Assembly (NCBI GenBank): GCA_019119595.1
Contig: DWWS01000072.1
Span: 1 to 64,000 of the forward strand
Source of the DNA: Candidatus Eisenbergiella merdavium
GTDB lineage: Bacteria > Bacillota > Clostridia > Lachnospirales > Lachnospiraceae
Reading direction: 5' to 3'
DNA length: 64,000 bases
Part shown: positions 33,130-41,642 of the stretch, one piece after another
How the letters are laid out: each line of letters begins with the position of its first letter
Numbering within the stretch: the first letter of the stretch is position 1
Program-made: the position numbers and the translations under genes
Notes under the pieces: model-generated
Databases searched by the model: none
What the model saw: only the letters and a program-made list of their open reading frames with translations
What the model was told of the DNA's origin: nothing

Positions 33130-34119
33130 CTATTTGCCGGAAATGCCGCTGTAGCGAACGATGAGCATCTCCACGCCAAGCCGGTCGTTCATCCGGCCAT
33201 TTTTTACCGCTTCATCCGTTTTCACGCAGTCGGCGAGCGCTTCCTTCAGAACGCTCATCTCAAACCGGGAGGACTGGCTGACATATTTTCCGGCGATAAA
33301 GCCGTGCAGTCCTGTTTTTTCACCAATCCTGCGGTTGTCATAGCCCTTTGCCCGAAGCTCCTTCACCTGCACCAGCAGGCTAAACTGCCTACCGATGAGG
33401 AACAGGATCCGCATGGGCGGCTCCTTCAGGGCGAGCAGGTCGTAATAGAGCTGCAGCGCCTCCTGCTGTTTTCCCGCGGCGACCGCCTCGATCATATCAA
33501 AAATCTTTCCGCTCATCTGCTGGGTGCATACCGCTTCTATGTCCGCCTCCGTGATCGCGTCCTTTGGCAGTGTATAACAGAACAGCTTCTCCAGCTCCCT
33601 GTCGATATTTTCCATATCCGAGCCTGTTTTCTGCAGGAAAAGCTCCAGTCCGGCCTGGGAGATCGTTTTGTTCTCTTTTTTTATTCTTCCCAGGATCCAG
33701 CGTTTCAATGTGGTCTCGTCCTGAGTGGAAAACTCCACCGCGCAGCCCGTCTCCTTCACCGCCTTGAACAGGCGGCTTCTCTTATCGATCTCCGCCTCAG
33801 CAAAAATAAAAAATGCGGTCGGTGCAGGGGATTTCAGATAATCCGCAAGGGCCTCTCCTCCCTTTTTGAACCAGCCGCTGTCCTGGATGAGGATCACCCG
33901 GCGCTCGGCGAAAAAGGGCATCGTCTCCGCCAGATCGATGATCTGCGCCGGATTGATATCCTTCCCCTGAAAGGAGGAAAAATTCATGGTGTCGCCCTCC
34001 TGCGTCATGGCGTTTTTCAGCCTGTCGCGGTACTGACTGCGCAGATAGGCCTCCTGCCCGTACAGCAGATAGGCCTGCCGGAATTGTCCTGTCTTGATGT
34101 CCTCCAAAAGCTGCTTCAT
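33130..34119 (-). CDS. holA: DNA polymerase III delta subunit
   Basis: 329 residues. The delta subunit opens the sliding clamp within the clamp loader. Family features: AYLLYGQEAYLRSQYRDRL at the N terminus (degenerate Walker A region), TMPFFAERRVILIQDSGWF, DMENIDRELEKLFCY and the C-terminal EALADCVKTDEAVKNGRMNDRLGVEMLIVR. The start overlaps the stop of the methyltransferase gene by 4 nt. It is followed closely by yqeY. Confidence 0.94.
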   Translation of the reverse strand: MKQLLEDIKTGQFRQAYLLYGQEAYLRSQYRDRLKNAMTQEGDTMNFSSFQGKDINPAQIIDLAETMPFFAERRVILIQDSGWFKKGGEALADYLKSPAPTAFFIFAEAEIDKRSRLFKAVKETGCAVEFSTQDETTLKRWILGRIKKENKTISQAGLELFLQKTGSDMENIDRELEKLFCYTLPKDAITEADIEAVCTQQMSGKIFDMIEAVAAGKQQEALQLYYDLLALKEPPMRILFLIGRQFSLLVQVKELRAKGYDNRRIGEKTGLHGFIAGKYVSQSSRFEMSVLKEALADCVKTDEAVKNGRMNDRLGVEMLIVRYSGISGK

Positions 34120-34970
34120 GTGCCGCTCCTCTCCGTGCCTTCAGGGATTTGGCCCGTCGTCTTTCCGGCTCCGCAGTCCATCACAGGGATTCTGCGCAGG
34201 TTCAGGACAGTGGCATGATGCGGGATTTCAAAGGTTTCCGGCATTTCGGATAGAAATGCCAGGTGCTCCCGCTCAAAGCACGCAATTTCTTCCCTGGAAA
34301 GAGAAGAGGCTCCGATCCCCCGGCATGCCCGGATCCGTCCGTTCCAGGCTTCCCTGGTAAACGCCACGCTCAGATCAAAGCCGTATGCATTCTCCACCGC
34401 AAACAGCCCTTCTGCCTCCTCCGGCATCTGCGGGACATACCTCCGCCAGTTCGCCCCTGTCCACTGGGGATTGTACTTGAGTACCAGCTCCTCGCTTCCT
34501 TTCGCGATTTTGCTCTCCTCCGGAAGCCAGGCCATAAACAGGATGCATAAATGCCCGTCATTTTTCAGAAAGCGGTGCACCTTCCTGAATATCTTATTTT
34601 TATCAAAATACATAAAGCACTGGCAGGCGGTTACCACATCGAAGGATGCATCGGGAAAATCCAGCTCTTCCGCCGGGCTGACCACATAATCTATGGAAAG
34701 CCCTGCTTCCTCCGACAGCCTGCGCGCCTGTTCAATCTGGTTTTCGGAAATGTCCGCTCCCGTAAAATGCGCGCCATAACGGCTCAGATGCCTGGGCAGT
34801 ACGCCCGTTCCCGTGCCAAGGTCCAATACCTGCTGTCCCCGGACACATAAGCCAAGGCTGCGGATTTCCTGAAAAAAACGTTCCGGGTAAATATCCCGGT
34901 ACCTCGCGTAATCCAGGGAAGCGCGTCCCCAGTCAAACTCCCGTCCGTAGTCGATCTGTCCGTTTCTCAA
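34116..34970 (-). CDS. Class I SAM-dependent methyltransferase
   Basis: 284 residues. SAM-binding motif VLDLGTGTGVLPRHLSRYGAHFTGADISENQIEQAR (split across motif I and post-I), motif II-like DFPDASFDVVTACQCF and a C-terminal cap. It resembles ubiquinone/menaquinone-type and small-molecule methyltransferases; substrate unknown. Translation appears to begin at TTG 34970, 7 nt after GGAGG; no ATG is better placed. It is translationally coupled to holA by a 4-nt overlap, without an obvious functional link. Confidence 0.88.
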   Translation of the reverse strand: MRNGQIDYGREFDWGRASLDYARYRDIYPERFFQEIRSLGLCVRGQQVLDLGTGTGVLPRHLSRYGAHFTGADISENQIEQARRLSEEAGLSIDYVVSPAEELDFPDASFDVVTACQCFMYFDKNKIFRKVHRFLKNDGHLCILFMAWLPEESKIAKGSEELVLKYNPQWTGANWRRYVPQMPEEAEGLFAVENAYGFDLSVAFTREAWNGRIRACRGIGASSLSREEIACFEREHLAFLSEMPETFEIPHHATVLNLRRIPVMDCGAGKTTGQIPEGTERSGT

Positions 34971-35244
34971 GCCGTACCCTCCTTCCAGGCTCCAGATGCC
35001 CCTTCTTTCATCTGTCCTATTGTACCATCATTTTGAAAAATTGGCGAGATGCAATTCCGGACAGGAAGAAAGCACGCTGCTATTGCCGGAAAAATACCTC
35101 TTTCTGTCAAAACTCGCCTATTCAAATGTTATATGAATATGGGCAAGCATCGGCGCTATTTTAATGAGCTCTGCGCCACAGGCATTTGCGTTAAAAACAA
35201 AGGTGAAGGGTTATACTGCTGAGATATTCCGGAAAATAGAAATC

Positions 35245-35859
35245 CTATTTTACAATCCATTGTCCTGATTTGCGGCTACCAATACGCTCAATAAGCCCTT
35301 TTTCCCTCATTTCTTTTATAACTCTTCTTATTTGTCTGTCAGAGCGGTTTAGTTTTGTGGCAAGCTGCGCCTGCGTCACATAAGAATTTTCTCTTATTGC
35401 TGCTAATACTATTTTCTCTACGGTATCCTCTAATAGGTCATTTAATGGGTCATTTATTAGGACATTTTGATCTTTTACACTGTCCGGATGTCCTAAAGGA
35501 GTAAATTTTACCATAATATCTTCCAAATGAAGCGTATATTCCGGCATCGGAACACCATGTTTCTTACAGGCTTCACATATTTTTTCTATCCCACGCCCCC
35601 AAGTTTCCACATATCCTGCCCGGAAAAATCCATTGGCTATATGGGGGTGTAGGGCTGTGACCGATGGCGCCCATCAAAGTTTCCACTGTCCACCCAACAG
35701 GGAAAGCACAGTCATTACTGATATAAACCGCATCCTCGTGTATCCTAATCTGTATTGGAACCAGCGCCGCATAATTGGAATGAATGATCGTATTATATAC
35801 TGCCTCTCTGACAACTGCTTTAGGAAGCGGATATGTCTCAATTCTTGTAATCTTTCTTT
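35245..35859 (-). pseudogene. Truncated and frameshifted AlbA_2/HATPase-type transcriptional regulator
   Basis: The C-terminal half of a putative ATP-binding regulator remains. Upstream part: YPLPKAVVREAVYNTIIHSNYAAL...IQIRIHEDAVYISND; downstream part: HIANGFFRAGYVETWGRGIEKI and a winged helix (VTQAQLATKLNRSDRQIRRVIKEM). The two are in different frames. Deleting one base from the run of five Cs (plus-strand Gs 35643-35647) restores one frame. The N-terminal DNA-binding domain is missing; the frame is closed by a stop at about 35860. The surrounding sequence looks AT-rich, consistent with an acquired and decayed gene. Confidence 0.8.
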
Positions 35860-35943
35860 ACTCCTAGAAAACAAGGACTTCCAGGGTCAGCGCATGACCC
35901 CGAAAGCCCCTGTTTTCTGTCGTACGGTTTACTGCCGCCCCGT

Positions 35944-36747
35944 TTACTTCCCTGCCGCCACAAGCTCAGCCGCCATTTGTGCAAGCTCCTCCGGCTCCAT
36001 GGTGAGGTCGAAGCCGAGAAGATCGTAGCTCAGGCCGTCCTTTTCAAAGATACAGCTGTAGCTGACATTTATCTCCACCTCGCTGCTTCCGTAGGCGAAT
36101 ACCAGACTGCCCTCCTGCTCTGCCTGGATGTCCTCCTGGGTTTTCTCATAATCCGGCGGGACAAACTTGTGCACCGTTTTGGTTACCGTCAGGCTGATGC
36201 CGTCCTTTTCTCCCTGCCAGACCGGGGTGCTTCCCAGACCTCCTGTGGTTCCCTCCTCATAGGGACGGACCTGGCTGATATAAGCCCAGACCTGCTGCGC
36301 GCCGTCCGTGTAGGCCAGGCTGACCTCTTTATAGTCGGAAAGCACGTTTCCGTCTTCGTCATAATCGCTGCTGTCAACCGGAACCGCGAAGTCAAAGACA
36401 AAGCCGTTGGAGAATTCCTCCACGGAAGGGAAGTCAAAGCCCACCTCCTCCTTCACTTCGGCAAGGGCGGAATAATCGTTCACCTGGTCGAGCATTGAAG
36501 AATGACTGGACGAGGCGGCAAGTCTTCCCGCTGCCACCGCAGTCACGGACCCGATCAGGGCCACCGCCGCCACGGCAAGAACCACCCTTTTCGCATTGAA
36601 TCTTTTCCTGTTTTTCATCATATAACCGCTCCTTTCCGCATCACTGATGCGTCTGTCGATTTCCGTTTTCATGTCTGCGGGAATGCTGATCCGGTCCGCT
36701 TCCTCACGGAACCACTCTGCTATTTTTTTATCCGTTCTTCTTTCCAT
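35944..36747 (-). CDS. Membrane protein, probable anti-sigma factor
   Basis: 267 residues: cytoplasmic N-terminal 55 residues, one membrane helix (VVLAVAAVALIGSVTAVAAG), then an external domain with no motif I recognise (SVEEFSNGFVFDFAVPVD, GTTGGLGSTPVWQGEKDGISLTV). It lies 39 nt downstream of an ECF sigma factor gene, the standard place and topology of a membrane anti-sigma factor of the DUF4179 type. An anti-sigma function is inferred from layout. The external domain might sense an envelope signal. The start ATG has a weak SD (GGAGGCAGT). Confidence 0.72.
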   Translation of the reverse strand: MERRTDKKIAEWFREEADRISIPADMKTEIDRRISDAERSGYMMKNRKRFNAKRVVLAVAAVALIGSVTAVAAGRLAASSSHSSMLDQVNDYSALAEVKEEVGFDFPSVEEFSNGFVFDFAVPVDSSDYDEDGNVLSDYKEVSLAYTDGAQQVWAYISQVRPYEEGTTGGLGSTPVWQGEKDGISLTVTKTVHKFVPPDYEKTQEDIQAEQEGSLVFAYGSSEVEINVSYSCIFEKDGLSYDLLGFDLTMEPEELAQMAAELVAAGK

Positions 36748-36786
36748 ACTGCCTCCATGAGACAGGCCTTACGGCCCCGTCTTTTT

Positions 36787-37362
36787 TTATTCCGCATGTG
36801 ATACCGCTTCCACAGTCCTCCCGGTGCGTCCGTCTCCATCGAGGCTCTTTTTCAGCTTCTTTCTCGCCGTGTGCAGCCTCGATTTGACGGTTCCCTCAAA
36901 GCAGCCGGTGATCCTGGCGATCTCGCCGGTGGTAAAATTGTTGAAATAGTACAGGACCACGATGCTCCTGTGCTTTTCATCCAGATCCTCCACAGCCCTG
37001 CGCACCCTTTCCCGCTCCTCTTCCCCCAGCAGTCGCGACAGGCAGTCGCTTTCGTCTGTCCGGTCCGCGCGGACAGCGATATCCTCATCGGGGACCTCCC
37101 GCCTTCCGTCCCTCCCGCATTTCCACGCCAGCCGGGTGAGAATCCGGTAAAACCAGCTTTTGAAGCCCGCCGGTTCCTTTAATTCCTTCGCATGCAGATA
37201 TACCTGTACAAAGGTCTCCTGCACCACGTCCTCCGCATCCGCCCGGTTCCCCGTCAGAAGGACCGCCGTGCGGTAGGCCTGTACATGGTAGCGCTCATAA
37301 ATCCGGTCAAAAGCCGTGCGGCTTCCCGTCTGCAGTTGTCTTACCAGTTCCATTTCGTTCAA
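36787..37362 (-). CDS. ECF-type RNA polymerase sigma factor
   Basis: About 191 residues. Region 2: FDRIYERYHVQAYRTAVLLTGNRADAEDVVQETFVQVYLHAKEL; region 4: RAVEDLDEKHRSIVVLYYFNNFTTGEIARITGCFEGTVKSRLHTARKKLKKSL. The SD GAGGAG fits a TTG start at 37362 (6-nt spacing); the first ATG at 37353 is 15 nt away. Cotranscribed with the membrane protein gene. Divergent from comEA. The target promoters are unknown; such factors usually control their own operon. Confidence 0.9.
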   Translation of the reverse strand: MNEMELVRQLQTGSRTAFDRIYERYHVQAYRTAVLLTGNRADAEDVVQETFVQVYLHAKELKEPAGFKSWFYRILTRLAWKCGRDGRREVPDEDIAVRADRTDESDCLSRLLGEEERERVRRAVEDLDEKHRSIVVLYYFNNFTTGEIARITGCFEGTVKSRLHTARKKLKKSLDGDGRTGRTVEAVSHAE

Positions 37363-37467
37363 GGGCTTCTCCTCTTTCCTGCTGCCTTTTTGGTGCACCT
37401 GTCTATAAGAGGCGACAGCAAGGCAAACGGTTCACTTTTTTTGATTTTTATCACAGGAAGAAAAATC

Positions 37468-37496
37468 TTGTCAAACCCCTTTTTTTCTATTACAAT
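37468..37496 (+). promoter_or_regulatory. Sigma-A promoter of the comEA cluster
   Basis: TTGTCA (37468-37473), 17 bp, TACAAT (37491-37496), 55 nt before the comEA ATG. Confidence 0.75.
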
Positions 37497-37551
37497 GAAA
37501 ATGCAGCAGCATACGGGGGCCTTTTCGCACAGGATGCGGAAAGGAGTAAAA

Positions 37552-38295
37552 ATGTCATATTGTTGCAGACAAATTCCGGTACCGCTTATGGTACTGGTAT
37601 TTCTTTTATCATTAAACGGCTGCGGCCGTGACGAGATTGTGGAGCTGGAACCGGTAACGGCGGCTTTGGAAAGCCAGGGCGAAGGGGAGGCTGCGGACGG
37701 GGGACAAACTGCGCTTCCCGGAGCGACTTCCGGGTCGGGAACAGCTTCCGGATTGGGAGCAGACTCAGGCTCAGGAACAGCCTCCGGGCCGGAAACGGCT
37801 TCCGAGGCGGAAACGCCGTCCGTCTGGGTGGTGCATATCTGCGGAGCTGTCAACCGGCCCGGCGTCTACACCTTTCCGGAGGGAAGCCGTGTCTGCGACG
37901 CTGTGGAGGCCGCGGGCGGACTGAGCGATGACGCTGCGGTAAGCAGCATAAACCAGGCGGCCCTGCTGTCCGACGGTCTGCAGATCGTGGTGCCGACCGA
38001 AGAAGAGGCCGAGGGGCTTTCCCCCCAGGGCGCCTCCTCAGGCATTTTCTCCTCTGGCGTCTATTCCGCGGACAGCGCCGGAGAAACGGGACAGTCTGCG
38101 GGCGGACTTGTGAATATCAATACAGCTTCCCTGGATGAGCTGATGACGCTGCCGGGAATCGGTCAGACCAGGGCGGAGGCCATTGTGGCCTACCGTCAGG
38201 AGCGGGGAGGCTTTCAGACGATCGAAGACATTATGAAGGTAAGCGGGATCAAGGAAGGAAGCTTTGAAAAGCTGAAGGAAAAGATCACCGTATAG
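37552..38295 (+). CDS. comEA: ComEA-like lipoprotein with SLBB and helix-hairpin-helix domains
   Basis: 247 residues. Signal peptide ending in a lipobox (LLSLNGC), a Ser/Gly/Ala/Thr-rich linker with a repeated SGSGTASG pattern (about 55-90), an SLBB domain (VVHICGAVNRPGVYTFPEGSRVCDAVEAAGG), and a C-terminal DNA-binding double helix-hairpin-helix (VNINTASLDELMTLPGIGQTRAEAIVAYR). ComEA binds DNA outside the membrane and hands it to ComEC, which is encoded 3.3 kb downstream. ATG 37552 has AAAGGAG 5 nt upstream. Usual ComEA has an N-terminal membrane helix; here a lipid anchor seems to replace it. Confidence 0.93.
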   Translation: MSYCCRQIPVPLMVLVFLLSLNGCGRDEIVELEPVTAALESQGEGEAADGGQTALPGATSGSGTASGLGADSGSGTASGPETASEAETPSVWVVHICGAVNRPGVYTFPEGSRVCDAVEAAGGLSDDAAVSSINQAALLSDGLQIVVPTEEEAEGLSPQGASSGIFSSGVYSADSAGETGQSAGGLVNINTASLDELMTLPGIGQTRAEAIVAYRQERGGFQTIEDIMKVSGIKEGSFEKLKEKITV

Positions 38296-38332
38296 CCTGG
38301 AAAGCCGGCAGAAAAAGAGGGAAGAGAAAAAT

Positions 38333-39022
38333 ATGGCTAAAAAGGTCCTGGTTGTAGACGACGAAAAACTGATCGTAAAGGGCATCCGATTCAGTCTGGA
38401 GCAGGAAGGAATGGAAGTCACCTGCGCCTACGACGGCGAGGAGGCTCTGGAAGCCGCCCAAAATACGGAGTTCGATATCATTCTTCTGGATATCATGCTC
38501 CCGAAGCTCACCGGGCTTGAGGTCTGCCAGCAGATCCGGGAATTTTCCAACGTTCCCATCATCATGCTGACGGCGAAGGACAACGATATGGATAAGATCA
38601 TGGGGCTGGAATACGGCGCCGATGACTATATTACGAAGCCTTTCAACATTCTGGAGGTAAAGGCGAGGATCAAGGCGATCATGCGCAGGACGTCCTCACG
38701 GGACAGGGAAGCTTCCGGTCCGAAGACCGTTGTGAATGGCGATCTGAAGCTGGACTGCGACAGCAGGCGCGTCTACATCGCGGGCAGAGAGGTGAATCTG
38801 ACAGCGAGGGAATTCGATCTGCTTGAGCTTCTCGCCCTGAATCCGAATAAGGTCTACAGCCGGGAAAACCTGCTGAAGCTGGTGTGGGGAAACGATTATC
38901 CCGGCGACGTGCGCACCGTTGACGTGCATATCCGCCGTCTCCGTGAAAAGATCGAAAGCAACCCCAGCGAGCCCAGATACGTGCACACCAAATGGGGTGT
39001 TGGCTATTTTTTCAGAAACTGA
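38333..39022 (+). CDS. OmpR-family response regulator (WalR/PhoP-like)
   Basis: 229 residues. Receiver with DDE (residues 9-11), phospho-Asp near 53 (IILLDIMLPKLTG), Thr (MLTAKD) and Lys (ITKPFN); winged-helix domain with TAREFDLLELLALNPNKVYSREN and VRTVDVHIRRLREKIE. The receiver motif GADDYITKPF and wHTH sequence resemble WalR (YycF). It starts 37 nt after comEA and is followed by its kinase. Placed between comEA and comEC, but control of competence is only a guess. Confidence 0.95.
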   Translation: MAKKVLVVDDEKLIVKGIRFSLEQEGMEVTCAYDGEEALEAAQNTEFDIILLDIMLPKLTGLEVCQQIREFSNVPIIMLTAKDNDMDKIMGLEYGADDYITKPFNILEVKARIKAIMRRTSSRDREASGPKTVVNGDLKLDCDSRRVYIAGREVNLTAREFDLLELLALNPNKVYSRENLLKLVWGNDYPGDVRTVDVHIRRLREKIESNPSEPRYVHTKWGVGYFFRN

Positions 39023-39115
39023 TGAATCAGATTTTGCGGCGGCTGTCAGCGTCCGCGAAGGGCGGCGGTATGCCGCTGCGGCAGGCAGCCGCCGACAGCC
39101 GGGGTGGACGAAAAC

Positions 39116-40600
39116 ATGCATGACAGGCTGAAAGCGCTGTTTACAAAAATACCCGCTCTCAGGAGCGTAAAGGTCTATATTTTTCTGCTGCTCTTTGCGA
39201 TGGGGATCATCCCCAGCTTCGTAATGCGCATCGGCATTCTTCAAAGCTATGAGGAGCGCGCGGTATCCTTACGCATCTCGGATACGCAGGCGCAGTTTTC
39301 CATCATTGGGAACCATCTTCTGACAAACAACTATCTGCAGGATACCTCCAACGCTGCGATCAACGCGGAGCTGGAGCAGCTGTCCACTCTTTATGACGGG
39401 CGCGTGCTCATCATCAACAGCAGCTTCCACGTGGTAAAGGATACCTATGGGATCAGCGAGGGGAAAACCATCATCTCCGAGGAGGTGATCCGCTGCTTTA
39501 AGGGCAGCAACACGACCAATTATGAGCGTAAGGGCGGATACATCGAAATGACGATCCCGATCATGGATTCGGTATCCAGCGCCTCCTCGTCCTCCGATAC
39601 GTCGCAGGCCTCCTCCGCAACCGTGCAGGGCGTGCTTCTTGCGAGCGTTTCCACGGAAAGCATCCGTACTACGATGGAGATCATGAACCGCAACGCCCTG
39701 ATCATCGAGATCGTGATGATCATCCTGATCTTCGGCATTTCGCTGGGGATTTCCTATATCCTGATCCGCCCGTTCAACCGGGTGACACAGGCTGTCAATG
39801 AAATTAAGAACAGCTTTACGGACGAGCCGATCAGCGTGAAGGATTACCGGGAAACCGAGCAGATCGTGGACGCCTTCAACCAGCTTCTGAACCAGATGAA
39901 GGTGGTTGACAATTCCAGGCAGGAGTTCGTCGCGAACGTATCCCATGAGCTGAAAACGCCGCTCACCTCCATGAAGGTGCTCGCGGATTCCCTGATGCAG
40001 ATGGAGGGCGCTCCTATTGAGCTGTATCAGGAATTCATGCAGGATATCGCCGCGGAGATCGAGCGGGAAAACAAGATCATCAACGATCTTCTCTCCCTGG
40101 TAAAAATGGATAAGACCGCCGCCCAGCTTTCCATTGAGACGGTGGATATCAACGAATTGATCGAGCTGGTATTAAAGCGGCTTCGGCCCATCGCGCGCAC
40201 GCGGGATGTGGAGGTGGTGTTTGAAAGCATCCGTCCTGTGAGCGCGGAGGTGGATGAGGTAAAGATCACCCAGGTCTTCACCAATCTGGTGGAAAACGCC
40301 ATCAAATATAATAAGGAGCACGGCTGGGTGAAGGTGCTTCTGGACGCGGACCATCAGTTTTTCACGGTTGAGATCTCCGATTCCGGCATCGGCATCCCCG
40401 AGGCGGACTACGACCATATTTTTGAGCGCTTCTACCGTGTGGACAAATCCCATTCCAGAGAGATCGGCGGAACGGGTCTGGGACTTGCGATCACCAGAAA
40501 CGCCGTCCTTCTGCACCGGGGCTCCATCCGGGTCAGCAGCGTGGAAGGCGAAGGCACCTGCTTCACGGTGAAGATACCGCTCACCTATGTAAAACAGTGA
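39116..40600 (+). CDS. Sensor histidine kinase (WalK-like)
   Basis: About 494 residues: TM1 (about 20-38), an extracellular segment of about 150 residues with a Ser-rich insert (SASSSSDTSQASS), TM2 (about 190-215), HAMP, phosphoacceptor FVANVSHELKTPLTSMK, and HATPase with VENAIKYN, DSGIGIPEADYDHIFERFYRVDK and GGTGLGLAITRNAV. It forms a pair with the preceding regulator. ATG 39116 has GGGGTGG upstream; an in-frame GTG at 39104 is an alternative. The 93-nt gap from the regulator contains a GGCTGTC/GACAGCC stem. WalK-like kinases usually respond to cell-wall state. Confidence 0.94.
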   Translation: MHDRLKALFTKIPALRSVKVYIFLLLFAMGIIPSFVMRIGILQSYEERAVSLRISDTQAQFSIIGNHLLTNNYLQDTSNAAINAELEQLSTLYDGRVLIINSSFHVVKDTYGISEGKTIISEEVIRCFKGSNTTNYERKGGYIEMTIPIMDSVSSASSSSDTSQASSATVQGVLLASVSTESIRTTMEIMNRNALIIEIVMIILIFGISLGISYILIRPFNRVTQAVNEIKNSFTDEPISVKDYRETEQIVDAFNQLLNQMKVVDNSRQEFVANVSHELKTPLTSMKVLADSLMQMEGAPIELYQEFMQDIAAEIERENKIINDLLSLVKMDKTAAQLSIETVDINELIELVLKRLRPIARTRDVEVVFESIRPVSAEVDEVKITQVFTNLVENAIKYNKEHGWVKVLLDADHQFFTVEISDSGIGIPEADYDHIFERFYRVDKSHSREIGGTGLGLAITRNAVLLHRGSIRVSSVEGEGTCFTVKIPLTYVKQ

Positions 40601-40652
40601 AAAATCTGCATGAGCGCTGAGCAGCCATGCAGAACAGCAGACAGGAGAACGA

Positions 40653-41642
40653 TTGAAAATGTCAAATCGATACAAAAAATCCGCTCTGTTCTGTCTGTTC
40701 GCCCTTCTTTTTCTGGCCGGAGGCTGCGGAAGAAGGGAACAGCCGGAAAGCGGAAAGGCTTATCAGATTTATTACCTGAACCGGGAGGAGACTTCGGTTT
40801 CCTCTGAAACCATATATCTGGACGAGGGGCTGACGCAGGACGAGCAGATCGGCGCCCTCCTGAACGCTCTGCAGGCAGCCCCGGAGGATGTATCCCTGAA
40901 GGCCTCCTCCGGAACCGCCTTTCAGATCAACAGCTACCGCGTAGATGAAGGACAGCTGAATATCGACGTGGACGAGTCCTATCGGAGACTGCCCGCCACC
41001 ACCGAGGTGCTGGTCCGGGCTTCGCTTGTTAAGACCCTGGTGCAGACGGAGGGAATCAACCATGTGCTGATGACGGTTTCAGGCCAGAGCCTGACGGATA
41101 ACGCAGGCGCGGCGGTAGGCCCAATGACCGCGGACACCTTTATGGACAACGCGGGGGATGCGATCAATCCTTATGAGATGGTCACTCTCACCCTCTATTT
41201 TGCCAACGAAACCGGCGACCGGCTGGTGGAAACCACACGGACGCTGGAATACAACAGCAACATTTCGGTGGAGCGGCTGGTGATGGATTGTCTGGTGAAG
41301 GGACCGGACACGGATCAGGCGTTTCCCACCGTCAATCCGGCCACCAAGGTGCTGGGCGTGACCGTACGGGACGGGATCTGCTATGTGAATCTTGACGAAA
41401 CCTTCCTTACTCAGATCTATACGGTAACGCCTGAGGTTGTGATCTATTCCATCACCAATTCCCTGGTGGAGCTGACCAGCGTGAATAAGGTTCAGATCGC
41501 GATTTCCGGGAAAACGGACGTGGTCTTCCGAGAAACCTTCAACCTGGCAAACCTTTATGAAAGAAACCTGGATCTTGTGGGAGAGCTTCCCGCTGAGACA
41601 GAAACGGAAGCAGCGACGCAGACAGAGGAGGAAACGCAATGA
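40653..41642 (+). CDS. gerM: GerM-like lipoprotein with two GerMN domains
   Basis: 329 residues. Lipobox LAGGCGRR after the signal helix. Two GerMN domains follow (about 40-170 and 180-310), each with the pattern IYYLNREE... and LYFANETGDRLVETTRTL ... VERLVMDCLVKGP. The C terminus is Glu/Thr-rich. In Bacillus, GerM is needed for sporulation septum/engulfment and germination. The SD AGGAG is followed by TTG 40653 (5 nt) or ATG 40659 (11 nt); either may be used. The stop overlaps the comEC ATG by 4 nt. Confidence 0.9.
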   Translation: MKMSNRYKKSALFCLFALLFLAGGCGRREQPESGKAYQIYYLNREETSVSSETIYLDEGLTQDEQIGALLNALQAAPEDVSLKASSGTAFQINSYRVDEGQLNIDVDESYRRLPATTEVLVRASLVKTLVQTEGINHVLMTVSGQSLTDNAGAAVGPMTADTFMDNAGDAINPYEMVTLTLYFANETGDRLVETTRTLEYNSNISVERLVMDCLVKGPDTDQAFPTVNPATKVLGVTVRDGICYVNLDETFLTQIYTVTPEVVIYSITNSLVELTSVNKVQIAISGKTDVVFRETFNLANLYERNLDLVGELPAETETEAATQTEEETQ

